Of a DNA stretch of 64,000 nt, positions 1-8,635 are shown in pieces (the stretch's first letter is position 1; each line of letters starts with the position of its first letter). This stretch comes from Streptomyces liliiviolaceus. GTDB lineage: Bacteria; Actinomycetota; Actinomycetes; Streptomycetales; Streptomycetaceae. The stretch lies in NCBI RefSeq assembly GCF_018070025.1, contig NZ_JAGPYQ010000002.1, forward strand, positions 2,294,001-2,358,000, in the 5' to 3' direction. The notes under the pieces were generated by a model that had not been told where the DNA came from, did not search any database, and saw only the letters and a program-made list of their open reading frames with translations. Both the position numbers and the translations under genes were made by a program.

Positions 1-659
1 ACTGGGCGGGCTGGGGCGGCACTCGCGAAGGCGCCGCGCTGATCCAGCTCGACAACGGCGCGTGGCGCATCTTCTTCGACGGGTACGGCGACGGCAGTTA
101 CTACTACAGCGACAGCTACGACACCTTCACCACCTGGAGCGCGCCCCGGGCTCTGCCGGGCATCTCCGGTACCGCGCGCCACTTCACCGTGGTCAAGGAG
201 ACGGTCTCCGGCGGGGTGAGCCTGCCGACAGGGGTGACCCGCTCGCTCCGGTCGGGCAACTACACCACCCGCTACTGGCAGGACCAGTCCGCCCTACTCA
301 ACCTCCCCGTGGTGACCTCGTCCAGCACGGCCGCCGAGAAGCAGGCGTCCACGTTCACGATCGTGGCGGGGCTCGCCGACGGGAACGGCTACTCCTTCCG
401 CAACGCGGCCGGCAACTACCTGCGGCACTGGGACTTCCGGGGCCGTTTCGACGCGAACGACGGCTCGTCCACGTTCGCCAGGGACGCCACGTTCATCGCG
501 CGCACGGGCAGCGCCACCGGCTCGGTCCGGCTGGAGTCGTACAACTATCCCGGCTACTACCTGCGCCACTACAACTACCAGCTGCGCGTGGACGCACCGG
601 ACGGCACCGATCTCTTCCGGCAGGACAGTTCGTTCGTGGCCACGACCGCCTGGGCCTAG
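1..659 (+). CDS. Secreted glycoside hydrolase with C-terminal AbfB domain, 3' part only
   Basis: The reading frame is open from the left edge (first full codon at base 3) and ends at 659, so only about 218 C-terminal residues are present. The first ~60 residues are rich in aromatic residues and Gly/Asp turns (for example WRIFFDGYGDG), like the last blade of a beta-propeller glycosidase such as GH43. The rest resembles an AbfB/CBM42 beta-trefoil: two similar subrepeats contain GNYLRHWDFRGR and GYYLRHYNYQLR, a typical arabinose-side-chain binding pattern. An extracellular enzyme attacking arabinose-containing plant polysaccharide is likely. The catalytic part and signal peptide lie outside the window, so the GH family is inferred. 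Confidence 0.8.
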   Translation, partial: WAGWGGTREGAALIQLDNGAWRIFFDGYGDGSYYYSDSYDTFTTWSAPRALPGISGTARHFTVVKETVSGGVSLPTGVTRSLRSGNYTTRYWQDQSALLNLPVVTSSSTAAEKQASTFTIVAGLADGNGYSFRNAAGNYLRHWDFRGRFDANDGSSTFARDATFIARTGSATGSVRLESYNYPGYYLRHYNYQLRVDAPDGTDLFRQDSSFVATTAWA

Positions 660-1126
660 AGGCGACCTGGGCCGAGAGGCATCCTGGGTCCGGAGGTCAT
701 CCGGCCCCACGGACACGCAGCAGCCTCCGGCCGGACAAGCGTCCGGCGGCCGGGCGAACCTCCATGGGGGAAGAGAGGTCCGTCCGGCCGCCGGATGTCA
801 GCGTGCTCATGGGTGGTGTCCGGGCCGGTGCTTCCGGGTGGGGCCGGAAGCGTCGTCCGGGGCGGAGCTTCTGGTCGAGCGGAACTCAGTGGCGCTTCTC
901 GCGTTCGCGGTGCCGGATGCAGGTCACGCTGATGAACCGGAACGTATTCGGTAAGCGCTTTCTAGTCAACGGCTCACGCAGTCCGTATCCGGCCAACTCC
1001 GCCCGACGCGTGGCCAGATGCCCCGGGGGCCCTGCCGCACCCCGCCCGCACCGGAACCCGGCGTCCGGCGAGTGGAATCGGCCGGGGTGTAATGGGAGGC
1101 CAGAGACCGAACCACCGGGAGTGTCC
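660..1126. other. Intergenic stretch with LacI-type operator, no gene
   Basis: No open frame here has convincing codon use or a start site. Direct repeats of CCTGGGCC/CCGAGAGG type follow the stop codon. The one notable site is the palindrome listed separately at 949-964. Confidence 0.5.
949..964. promoter_or_regulatory. Possible LacI-family operator
   Basis: The sequence CGGTAAGCGCTTTCTA contains the 8-bp palindrome AAGCGCTT in a GGTAAGCGCTTTC context, which resembles operators of LacI/CebR-type sugar regulators in actinobacteria. It lies about 165 bp upstream of the ATP-grasp-like gene and 290 bp downstream of the glycosidase stop. Which gene it controls, if any, is unclear. Confidence 0.35.
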
Positions 1127-1972
1127 ATGGCAGCCGACCGGCCCAGACTGCTGTTCGTGACCGATCTGGCCTACCCCGCCAAGGGCCGCCGGTACTGCGA
1201 CGAGGACATCTTCCTGACCTCCCGGCTCCGCGAGGACTTCGACCTCGCCCTGTGCCACCCGCTCGACGCGCCCGCGCTGATGGACTCCCCCGGCTTCGAC
1301 GCGGTCGTGGTCCGCAACAGCGGGCCCGTCCTGCACCACCAGGCCGCGTACGACGCCTTCCGCGACCGGGCGACGGGCCGCGGGGTACCCGTCTGCACCC
1401 AGCTGACGGGCAAGGGCGACCAGGCCGGGAAGCAGTACCTCGTCGACCTCACCGCCCAGGGCTTTCCCGTGATCCCGACCGTCGACCGGCCCCAGGACCT
1501 CGGACTGCTTCCGGAAGCGGCCGAATACGTCGTGAAGCCGAAGCTCGGCGCGGACTCGATAGGCCTGGAGTTCGTCCCCCGGGAGCGGCTGCGGACCCTG
1601 GCGTTCGACGACGGCCCGGGCCTCCTCGTCCAGCCGCGCGTCGACTTCCGCTACGAGGTGTCGTTCTACTACGTCGACCACACCTTCCAGTACGCCCTGT
1701 ACGCGCCCCGCCCCGACCGGCGCTGGCACCTCGAACGCTACGAACCGACGCCCGCCGACCTGGACTTCGCGGCGCGGTTCATCGACTGGAACGACATCGA
1801 CCACGGCATCCAGCGGGTCGACGCCTGCCGCGCCCCGGACGGCGCGCTGCTGCTGGTCGAGCTGGAGGATCTCAACCCCTATCTGTCCCTGGACCTCCTC
1901 GACGACACGACCCGTGACTCCTTCGTGGTGAGCTTCAAGGCCTCGCTGCACCGCCTGCTCGGCCGCACCTGA
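1127..1972 (+). CDS. ATP-grasp-like protein of unknown substrate
   Basis: This 281-residue protein starts at ATG 1127 behind GGGAG; an in-frame GTG six bases upstream is less likely because it overlaps that site. The N-terminal third is Rossmann-like (LLFVTDLAYPAKGRRYCDED). The centre has an ATP-grasp-like lysine segment (EYVVKPKLGADSIGLEFV), and the C-terminal third ends in an acidic metal-binding-like motif, LVELEDLNPYLSL. These features fit the glutathione-synthetase/RimK-like ATP-grasp fold, which joins a carboxylate to an amine using ATP. It stands alone, so the substrate is unknown. It could also be a non-ligase ATP-grasp relative. Confidence 0.55.
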   Translation: MAADRPRLLFVTDLAYPAKGRRYCDEDIFLTSRLREDFDLALCHPLDAPALMDSPGFDAVVVRNSGPVLHHQAAYDAFRDRATGRGVPVCTQLTGKGDQAGKQYLVDLTAQGFPVIPTVDRPQDLGLLPEAAEYVVKPKLGADSIGLEFVPRERLRTLAFDDGPGLLVQPRVDFRYEVSFYYVDHTFQYALYAPRPDRRWHLERYEPTPADLDFAARFIDWNDIDHGIQRVDACRAPDGALLLVELEDLNPYLSLDLLDDTTRDSFVVSFKASLHRLLGRT

Positions 1973-2558
1973 TCTCCGCCGTACGCACCCGGGAGGAACC
2001 GTGCGACCCGGCGCGACCTGGGGCGGCGGCGCCCGTCACGCTCGATAAAGGTCTACCCAAGGGCTCTTGACACGCCCGGACCAGGTCGATTTACTCCATC
2101 CAACGCCAGCCGAGCACCTGGCGCGAGAGGGACGCCCAGCCGGTAGACGGTCCACGCACCGTGAGCCCGGACAAAGTCGCCAGGACGGCCGCACAGCGGC
2201 GGATTCCGAGGCGGGGACGTACCCCCCGGTCTCTGGAGCTCATCATGTTCCTCCCCCTCCCCCACCGGACGGTCTCGTTCGGCGGCCGCGTGAGCGTGGC
2301 CGGGCGCCAGGGACCGACCTCTCCGCGCGTGCGGCACCGTACGCGCTGATCGTCCCGGCGCCGCCCGCGCTCCGCGCATCGCGCACTCCGTGTTTTCGGG
2401 CAACCCGCTCTACCGGCCACCCCGGTACCGCCGTTGCCGCCGGTGGCGGCGCGCGTCACCTCACCGAACCGCACCGCCGGCCGTGTCGTGGCGCCCCGCA
2501 CCACCGTCCCGTACCGCCGTCCCGTAACCGCCTCACGCACGTACTCCTGGGGGCTCAT
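1973..2558. other. Long 5' region of the sugar operon, no gene
   Basis: Open frames here exist on both strands but have no ribosome binding sites and unconvincing composition. The only clear element is the promoter-like pair at 2067-2095. If used, the sugar operon mRNA would carry an untranslated leader of roughly 450 bases. Confidence 0.5.
2067..2095 (+). promoter_or_regulatory. Possible housekeeping-sigma promoter
   Basis: TTGACA at 2067-2072 is followed after 17 bases by TTTACT at 2090-2095, close to the vegetative sigma consensus and unusual in this GC-rich sequence. It points towards the sugar-transport operon beginning at 2559. Confidence 0.45.
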
Positions 2559-3896
2559 ATGGCCGCAGCACATCGCCCGAGCGGCACTTCTGCACGTCCG
2601 ACCCGTCGCACGGTGCTGCGGCGCAGCGCGGCCGTGGTGGGAGGGGCCGCTGCGTCGGCGGCCCTGTCGGCCTGCGCGGGAGAGGGCAGCGGTGTCGACG
2701 CCGACGGCCGGGTCAGGATCGAGGTGTGGCACGGACAGACCGACACCGGCCGGGCCGCGATCGAAAGCCTGACGGCCGAGTTCAACCGGACGCATCCGCG
2801 GATCCGGGTCGACCTCGGCGGCGGTGTCCTCTCGGACGCGATGCTGCAGAAGATCACCGCCGCCCTCGCCTCCGGTTCGTTCCCGGACATCGCCTACATC
2901 TTCGGCTCCGACCTGGCGAGCGTCGCCCGCAGTCCCTCCGTGGTGGACCTGACGGACACGTTCCACTCAGGTCCCGTTCCGTGGAAGGACTTCTGGGCGC
3001 CGGCCCGCGAGGCGGTCACCCTCAACGGGCAGGTGCGGGCCGCGCCCGCGCTCATCGACTCCCTCGCGGTCGTGTGCAACAAGAAGCTCTTCCGTGACGC
3101 CGGGCTGCCGCTGCCCCGGCCCGGCTGGAGCTGGGACGACTTCACGAGGACGGCGGCCAAGCTCACCGACCGCGGGCGCGGTGTCTTCGGCACGGGCTGG
3201 CCCGGCGTGGGCGACGAGGACACCGTGTGGCGGCTGTGGCCGATGATCTGGGACCTCGGAGGTGACGTCACCAGCAAGGACGGACGGCGGATCGGCTTCG
3301 AGGACACCGGACTGCGGGCCCTGCGGACGGTCGAGGACCTGGTGAGGACACGGAGCGTCTACATCGACGCCAAGACCGGCAGCGAGCAGATGTACCGGGT
3401 CTTCCTGTCGGGCCGTATGGGCATGGCCGTCACCGGGCCGTGGCAACTCCCCGACATCCGGCAGGCGAAGGTCGACTACCACGTCGTACCGCTGCCCAGT
3501 TACAGCGGCCGGCCCATCACCATCTCCGGGCCGGACACCTGGACCGTCTTCGACAACGGCACGGCCCGCGTGGAGGCCGCCCGCACCTTCGTGACCTGGC
3601 TGTCGCGGCCCGCCCAGGACGTGCAGTGGGACATCGAGGCAGGCAGCCTGCCCATGAGCCGGGGCACCCAGGCGCTGCCGGCCTGGCAGAAGCAGGAGGA
3701 CGAGACCCCGGGGCTCCAGGTGTTCACCAAGACCCTGGAGTCGGCGCGGGTGCGGCCGGTGCATCCGGCGTATCCGCAGATCTCGCAGTCGCTCGGCCAG
3801 GCGATCACCGCCGTGCTCCTCGGCCGCAGCTCCCCCGCCGACGCCCTGCGCGACTGCGTGGACGAAGCCAACGCCGCCCTGCTCATACCGCGTTGA
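2559..3896 (+). CDS. Sugar ABC transporter substrate-binding lipoprotein
   Basis: This 445-residue extracellular solute-binding protein (family 1) captures a sugar outside the membrane for the two permeases that follow. ATG 2559 follows GGGGG with a five-base gap. The N-terminus has a twin-arginine-like stretch (RRTVLRRSAAVVGG) and a lipobox LSAC at about residues 33-36, predicting a lipid-anchored protein. The mature part begins VRIEVWHGQTDTGR, typical of the family. No ATPase gene is linked; in Streptomyces such importers usually share the ATPase MsiK. The GH4 gene downstream suggests an alpha-galactoside ligand, but that is inference. Confidence 0.9.
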   Translation: MAAAHRPSGTSARPTRRTVLRRSAAVVGGAAASAALSACAGEGSGVDADGRVRIEVWHGQTDTGRAAIESLTAEFNRTHPRIRVDLGGGVLSDAMLQKITAALASGSFPDIAYIFGSDLASVARSPSVVDLTDTFHSGPVPWKDFWAPAREAVTLNGQVRAAPALIDSLAVVCNKKLFRDAGLPLPRPGWSWDDFTRTAAKLTDRGRGVFGTGWPGVGDEDTVWRLWPMIWDLGGDVTSKDGRRIGFEDTGLRALRTVEDLVRTRSVYIDAKTGSEQMYRVFLSGRMGMAVTGPWQLPDIRQAKVDYHVVPLPSYSGRPITISGPDTWTVFDNGTARVEAARTFVTWLSRPAQDVQWDIEAGSLPMSRGTQALPAWQKQEDETPGLQVFTKTLESARVRPVHPAYPQISQSLGQAITAVLLGRSSPADALRDCVDEANAALLIPR

Positions 3897-3907
3897 GAGG
3901 ACCTGTC

Positions 3908-4942
3908 ATGCCCCGCCTGCCCACCCCCGTGACGCTCCCGGACCGGGGCGAGAAGCGCAGCCCCCGTACGCGGACACGCCCCCTCCTCGGCAAGGCCGGT
4001 ACCGCGCCGGGCGCCCCGCCGGGCCGTCACACACCACGCCGCCGGATGCGGCAGGAGACGGCGACCGCCTGGGCGTTCGTCGCGCCGTCCGTCCTCGTCA
4101 TCCTCGGACTGAGTGTCGTCCCCGTGGTCTGGTCGCTCCTGCTGTCCTTCCAGGCCGACGATCTCGTGACGCCGAGCCGATGGGTCGGCCTCGACAACTA
4201 CCGGGCCCTCGCCCAGGACCCGCACTTCGACCAGGCGGTCCGCAACACCATCGTGTACACGGTGCTGTACGTACCGCTGAGCATCGGCTTCGGCCTGCTG
4301 CTCGCGCTCGCCCTGAACCGGCGCATCCGGCTCGTCGGGCTCTACCGGACCCTCATCTTCGTGCCGTTCGTCATCTCGGCCGCCGCGCAGGGAGTGCTGT
4401 TCTCCTTCATCCTCGACCCGGAGTTCGGAGCGGCCAACGCCGTCCTGGACAAGATCGGGATCTCCCCCCAGGGCTTCCTCAACGACCCCGGCCAGGCGCT
4501 CGCCGCCCTGCTCGCGATCTCCCTGTGGAGCGGCACCGGCTTCTGCGTGGTGGTGCTGCTGGCGGCGCTGCAGGACGTCCCGCCGTCCCTCATCGAGGCG
4601 GCCCGTCTCGACGGGGCCGGGCGGCTGCACCTGCTGCGCCATGTCGTCCTTCCCTCGCTCGGACCCGTCATGGTCTTCCTCCTGCTGTGGCAGGCCATCA
4701 CCTCCCTCCAGGTCTTCGACCTCGTCTACGTCACGACGAAGGGCGGCCCCCTGGGATCCACCACGGTGATCGTCTACTTCATCTGGGAGCAGGCGTTCAA
4801 GAACTTCACGGCAGGTTACGGCGCGGCGGCGGCGTACGCCCTGGCGCTCGCCCTGCTGGTGCTCGCCGCGCTGCCGCGGCTGACGCGCAGCGTGCGCGAC
4901 CGGGCCCGCACGGACCGGCACCTCGAAGGAGCCGCACGATGA
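3908..4942 (+). CDS. Sugar ABC transporter permease, MalF/UgpA-like
   Basis: This 344-residue inner-membrane permease has about six transmembrane segments after a ~50-residue basic, Pro/Arg-rich N-terminal tail. The cytoplasmic EAA loop is visible at about residues 230-249 (EAARLDGAGRLHLLRHVVLP) and would contact the shared ATPase. ATG 3908 lies 11 bases after the binding-protein stop, behind GAGAGG. Its stop overlaps the start of the second permease, so the two halves of the channel are translationally coupled. Confidence 0.92.
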   Translation: MPRLPTPVTLPDRGEKRSPRTRTRPLLGKAGTAPGAPPGRHTPRRRMRQETATAWAFVAPSVLVILGLSVVPVVWSLLLSFQADDLVTPSRWVGLDNYRALAQDPHFDQAVRNTIVYTVLYVPLSIGFGLLLALALNRRIRLVGLYRTLIFVPFVISAAAQGVLFSFILDPEFGAANAVLDKIGISPQGFLNDPGQALAALLAISLWSGTGFCVVVLLAALQDVPPSLIEAARLDGAGRLHLLRHVVLPSLGPVMVFLLLWQAITSLQVFDLVYVTTKGGPLGSTTVIVYFIWEQAFKNFTAGYGAAAAYALALALLVLAALPRLTRSVRDRARTDRHLEGAAR

Positions 4943-5898
4943 CGACCGCTTCCCCCTCGCCGGCAGCATCTCCCTCGTCGGCCGCGTCCACCTCGTCCGC
5001 CGTGTCCGCCTCGGGCCCCGTGTACGCCGGTGCCGCTGGTCCCGCGCCCGCCGGATCTGCCGAGGGACCGGGCCGGCGCCGGAGGCTGCTGCCGTTCAGT
5101 CCCTGGCACCTCCTGCTCGCCCCGCTCTGTCTGGTCTTCGCGATCCCGTTGATCTGGCTGCTGCTCAGTTCCGTCATGAGCGACGCCGAGATCAACCGGT
5201 TCCCGCCGTCGCTGTGGCCGTCGGGGATCGACCTGGAGGGCTACCGGTACGTCATCGGCAACGCGATGTTCCCCCGGTGGTTCGCCAACTCGCTGATCGT
5301 GTCCCTGACCGCGGTGGCGTCCAACCTGGTGCTGGGCTCCCTGGGCGGTTACGCCTTCGCCCGGATGCGGTTCGCCGGTTCGCGGATCCTGCTCGCCCTC
5401 ATGCTCGCCACGATGGCGATCCCGTTCCAGCTGACGATGATCCCGACCTTCCTGGTCATGAAGCGCCTTGGACTCATCGACTCGCTGGGCGCGTTGATCG
5501 TCCCCTCGCTGGTCACGCCGTTCGCGGTGTTCCTGCTGCGCCAGTTCTTCCTGTCGCTGCCCAGGGAGTTGGAGGAGGCGGCCTGGCTCGACGGCTGCTC
5601 ACGGCTGGGCGTGCTCTGGCGGATCGTGCTGCCGCTGTCCCGGCCGGCGCTGAGCACCGTGGCCGTCCTGACGTTCCTCACCACGTGGAACGACCTGACC
5701 TGGCCGTTGATCGCCATCAACCACGACACCCAGTACACCCTGCAGCTGGGCCTGACGACCTTCCAGGGACAGCACCACACCAGGTGGTCCGCGGTCATGG
5801 CGGGCAACATGATCACCGTGCTGCCCGTGCTGCTGGCCTTCCTGTTCGCCCAGAAGACCTTCATCCAGTCGATCACGTCGAGCGGCCTCAAGGGATAG
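4939..5898 (+). CDS. Sugar ABC transporter permease, MalG/UgpE-like
   Basis: This 319-residue protein is the second half of the sugar channel. It starts at ATG 4939 in an ATGA overlap with the first permease. The first ~45 residues are a low-complexity Ser/Ala/Pro tail, followed by six predicted membrane segments. The EAA loop reads EEAAWLDGCSRLGVLWRIVLP at about residues 213-233. The family usually has 270-300 residues, so the extra length is the disordered N-terminus. Confidence 0.92.
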   Translation: MTTASPSPAASPSSAASTSSAVSASGPVYAGAAGPAPAGSAEGPGRRRRLLPFSPWHLLLAPLCLVFAIPLIWLLLSSVMSDAEINRFPPSLWPSGIDLEGYRYVIGNAMFPRWFANSLIVSLTAVASNLVLGSLGGYAFARMRFAGSRILLALMLATMAIPFQLTMIPTFLVMKRLGLIDSLGALIVPSLVTPFAVFLLRQFFLSLPRELEEAAWLDGCSRLGVLWRIVLPLSRPALSTVAVLTFLTTWNDLTWPLIAINHDTQYTLQLGLTTFQGQHHTRWSAVMAGNMITVLPVLLAFLFAQKTFIQSITSSGLKG

Positions 5899-5921
5899 TC
5901 CGCCCCGTCCGGCGTCACTCC

Positions 5922-6030
5922 CACTCCGCCCGGTCCGGCGCCCGGTTCTCCGCCCGGTCCGCCGTCCGGTTCTCGGTCCGGTTCGAAGCCCGGTCCACCG
6001 CCCGGCCGCCCACCGCGGTTCCGCCCGTAC
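5922..6030. repeat. Degenerate GC-rich tandem repeat
   Basis: The space between the second permease and the kinase is filled with imperfect copies of CCCGGTCCGCC and CCCGGTTCTC motifs. It could form RNA structure that changes relative expression of the two halves of the operon. No terminator-like perfect hairpin is present. Confidence 0.6.
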
Positions 6031-6064
6031 GCCCCCGCACCCGCACCCCCTCTCAGGAAGACGT

Positions 6065-7129
6065 ATGCCGCACACCTTCGACTTCGACCTGCTCGTCATC
6101 GGGGACGCCAACCCCGATGTCGTCCTCGGTCCCCTCGACGCGCCACTGTCCTTCGGGCAGCACGAGCAACTCGTCGACTCCGGACTCCTCACCCTCGGTG
6201 GCTCGGCCGCCATCATGGCCTGTGGCGCGGCCCGGCTCGGTCTCAAGGTGGCCTTCGCCGGACGCATCGGTGACGACGACGCGGGCCGTTTCGTACGGAC
6301 CGCTCTGGACGAACGCGGGGTGGACACCACCGCCCTGCGCGTCGACCCGACACTGGCCACTCCCCTGACCGTCGTCCTGACCCGGCCGGACGGCGACCGG
6401 GCGATCCTCACCTCCCCCGGCACACTGACCGCCACCGGACCGGAAGACGTACCCGAGTCCCTGCTCCACGCCGCCCGGCACGTCCACGCTGCTTCGTACT
6501 TCCTGCTGCCTCAACTGGCCGCGGCGCTGCCGGAGTTGTTCGGCGCGGCCCGTTCCCGAGGAGCCACCACCTCCCTCGACACCAACGACGACCCCTCGGG
6601 GGGCTGGGCGCCGGACGCGCTGCCGGCCACGCTCGCCGTCACCGACTTCCTCCTGCCCAACGCCCAGGAGGCCCTGGCCCTTTCGGCGGCCGCCGCCGTA
6701 CCGAGTGCCGTCTCGTCGAGTGCCCTCTCGTCAAGTGCCGTCTCGTCGCGTATCACCTCGTCGCACACCGCCTCGTCGAGCGCTGCCGGAACAGCGCCGG
6801 ACTCCATCGAGGCGGCAGCCGCGGCCCTGGCCGCGCACGGCACACACGTGATCGTCAAGAACGGTGCGGACGGGGCCGTCGCCCACGACGGCTTCACCGT
6901 GCTGCGCACGGACGGCATCCCCGCCCGGCCGGTGGACACCGTCGGAGCGGGCGACAGTTTCGACGCCGGCTTCGTCGCCGCGCACCTGCGCGGTCTGTCC
7001 ACCGCCGACGCCCTCGCCCTCGCCGCGGCGTGCGGCGCGCTGTCCACCCGCGCCCATGGCGGCACTCCGGCCCAGCCCACCTGGGACGAGGCCGTGGCCG
7101 CACTCTCCCGTAACGGAAAGAACCTGTGA
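6065..7129 (+). CDS. PfkB-family carbohydrate kinase
   Basis: This 354-residue ribokinase-fold enzyme should phosphorylate a sugar released from the imported substrate. It shows the PfkB N-terminal glycine motif (LGGSAAIMACGAARLG, around residues 41-56) and the C-terminal signature DTVGAGDSFDAGF (around 290), whose aspartate is the catalytic base. Between about residues 205 and 240 is a Ser/Ala-rich insert (runs of SSALSSSAVSS type) not seen in ordinary family members; it probably forms a surface loop. The stop codon overlaps the GH4 gene by one base. Confidence 0.88.
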   Translation: MPHTFDFDLLVIGDANPDVVLGPLDAPLSFGQHEQLVDSGLLTLGGSAAIMACGAARLGLKVAFAGRIGDDDAGRFVRTALDERGVDTTALRVDPTLATPLTVVLTRPDGDRAILTSPGTLTATGPEDVPESLLHAARHVHAASYFLLPQLAAALPELFGAARSRGATTSLDTNDDPSGGWAPDALPATLAVTDFLLPNAQEALALSAAAAVPSAVSSSALSSSAVSSRITSSHTASSSAAGTAPDSIEAAAAALAAHGTHVIVKNGADGAVAHDGFTVLRTDGIPARPVDTVGAGDSFDAGFVAAHLRGLSTADALALAAACGALSTRAHGGTPAQPTWDEAVAALSRNGKNL

Positions 7130-8463
7130 TGACTCTCAGTACCCCGAAGATCGTGTTCGTCGGCGCGGGCAGTGTCGTGTTCACCCAGGGCCTGCTGGCC
7201 GATCTGCTGGCCTTCCCCGAACTGCGGGGCGCCCACATCGCGCTGCACGACATCGACACCGAGCGCCTCGCCACCGCCGAGGGCGCGGCCCGGCAGATCG
7301 CGGACCGGCTGACCGGGACGGGCAGCGGCTCTGCCCACCCCCGCGTGACCGCTCACCTCGATCGCCGCGCCGCTCTCCAGGACGCCGACTTCGTCATCAA
7401 CATCGTGCAGGTCGGCATGGGCGAGGCCACCCGGACCGACTTCGAGGTCCCGCAGCGCCACGGCCTGCGGCAGACCATCGGCGACACCCTGGGCATCGGC
7501 GGCATCTTCCGCGCGCTGCGCACCTTCCCCGTGCTGAAGTCGCTCGCCGCCGACATCGCCGAACTCTGCCCGGACGCCTGGCTGCTCAACTACACCAACC
7601 CCATGGCCATGAACGTCCAGTACCTGACCCGGGCCACCGGGCTGACCCGCGTGGTGGGACTGTGCCACTCGGTGTACTGGACCATCCACGACCTGGGCGA
7701 ACTGCTCGGCGTCCCGCACGAGGAGATCACCTACCGTGCCGCCGGGGTCAACCACCAGGCGTGGGTGCTGCGCCTGGAGCACCAGGGCAACGACCTCTAC
7801 CCGCTCCTGGACAAACTGATCGAGCAGGACCCGCAGTTGCGGCGCCGGGTCCGCGTCGACATGTACCGGCGCCTCGGTTTCTATCCGACCGAGACGAGCG
7901 AGCACTCCTCCGAGTACGTCCCCTGGTACCTGCACCACGACAGCGAGATCGAACGGCTCAGGCTCCCCATCGGCGCGTACCTCGGCATCGTCGACGAGAA
8001 CGTCGCGGCCTACGAGGAGACCCGCCAGGCACTCGCCGCCGGTACGCCCCTCACCGTCGAGGGCACCATGGAGTACGCGCCGCAGATCATCCACAGCATC
8101 GTGACCGGCACCCCGCGCACGGTCTACGGCAACGTCCCCAACCACGGTCTGATCGACAACCTCCCGGCCTCCGGAATCGTCGAAGTGCCCTGCCTGGTCG
8201 ACGACTTGGGGGTCCAGCCGACCAGGGTCGGCCCGCTGCCCGCCCAGTTGGCGGCGCTCAACCGCAACTACCTGAGCATGAACGAGCTGGTGGTCCGCGC
8301 CGCGGTCGAGGACGACCCCCGGTCGATCCGCCAGGCCGCCATGGCCGATCCCGCGACCGCCGCCGCCCTGCCGGTCGAGCGCATCTGGGACCTGTGCGAC
8401 GACATGGTACGAGCCCACGGTGACCTCCTCCAGCCGTCGCTGCGGGTCACTCTGGGCCACTGA
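7129..8463 (+). CDS. Family GH4 glycosidase, probable alpha-galactosidase
   Basis: This 444-residue enzyme belongs to GH4, whose members need NAD+ and a divalent metal and cleave by an oxidation/elimination mechanism. The dinucleotide loop is FVGAGSVVFTQGL (about residues 11-23). The metal-binding cysteine motif is CHSV (about 179-182); in this family CHSV marks enzymes acting on unphosphorylated alpha-galactosides, unlike CNVP or CDMP phosphoglucosidases. NYTNPMA and GVNHQAW are also present. ATG 7129 (GGAAAG eight bases upstream) is preferred; a GTG sits three bases earlier. As last gene of the operon it probably hydrolyses the imported oligosaccharide. Confidence 0.85.
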   Translation: MTLSTPKIVFVGAGSVVFTQGLLADLLAFPELRGAHIALHDIDTERLATAEGAARQIADRLTGTGSGSAHPRVTAHLDRRAALQDADFVINIVQVGMGEATRTDFEVPQRHGLRQTIGDTLGIGGIFRALRTFPVLKSLAADIAELCPDAWLLNYTNPMAMNVQYLTRATGLTRVVGLCHSVYWTIHDLGELLGVPHEEITYRAAGVNHQAWVLRLEHQGNDLYPLLDKLIEQDPQLRRRVRVDMYRRLGFYPTETSEHSSEYVPWYLHHDSEIERLRLPIGAYLGIVDENVAAYEETRQALAAGTPLTVEGTMEYAPQIIHSIVTGTPRTVYGNVPNHGLIDNLPASGIVEVPCLVDDLGVQPTRVGPLPAQLAALNRNYLSMNELVVRAAVEDDPRSIRQAAMADPATAAALPVERIWDLCDDMVRAHGDLLQPSLRVTLGH

Positions 8464-8475
8464 GGCCGAGCCGAT

Positions 8476-8635
8476 GTAGTGCGTGGGCACCAGGACACGG
8501 GTGCGGCTGGTCCGTTCGCACCAGGGAAGGACGGCGGCGGGGAACGATGCCCGGCAGGGGCGCCGGAGGGAAGTGTGGGAGACGCGTGAAACGCACGCGT
8601 CCCCCCTTCCTCACGGTGTCTGGAGTGATCTGCAG
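8476..8635 (+). promoter_or_regulatory. Leader copy A, upstream of MMPL exporter
   Basis: This 160-bp leader is nearly the same as the leader of the MFS gene at 15670-15831, which lies in the opposite orientation. Shared blocks include GATGCCCGGCA, GCGCCGGAGGG, GTGTGGGAGACGCGTG and GGTGTCTGGAGTGATC, the last containing the ribosome binding site GGAG. The pair probably binds the same regulator or forms the same leader RNA. Confidence 0.7.
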
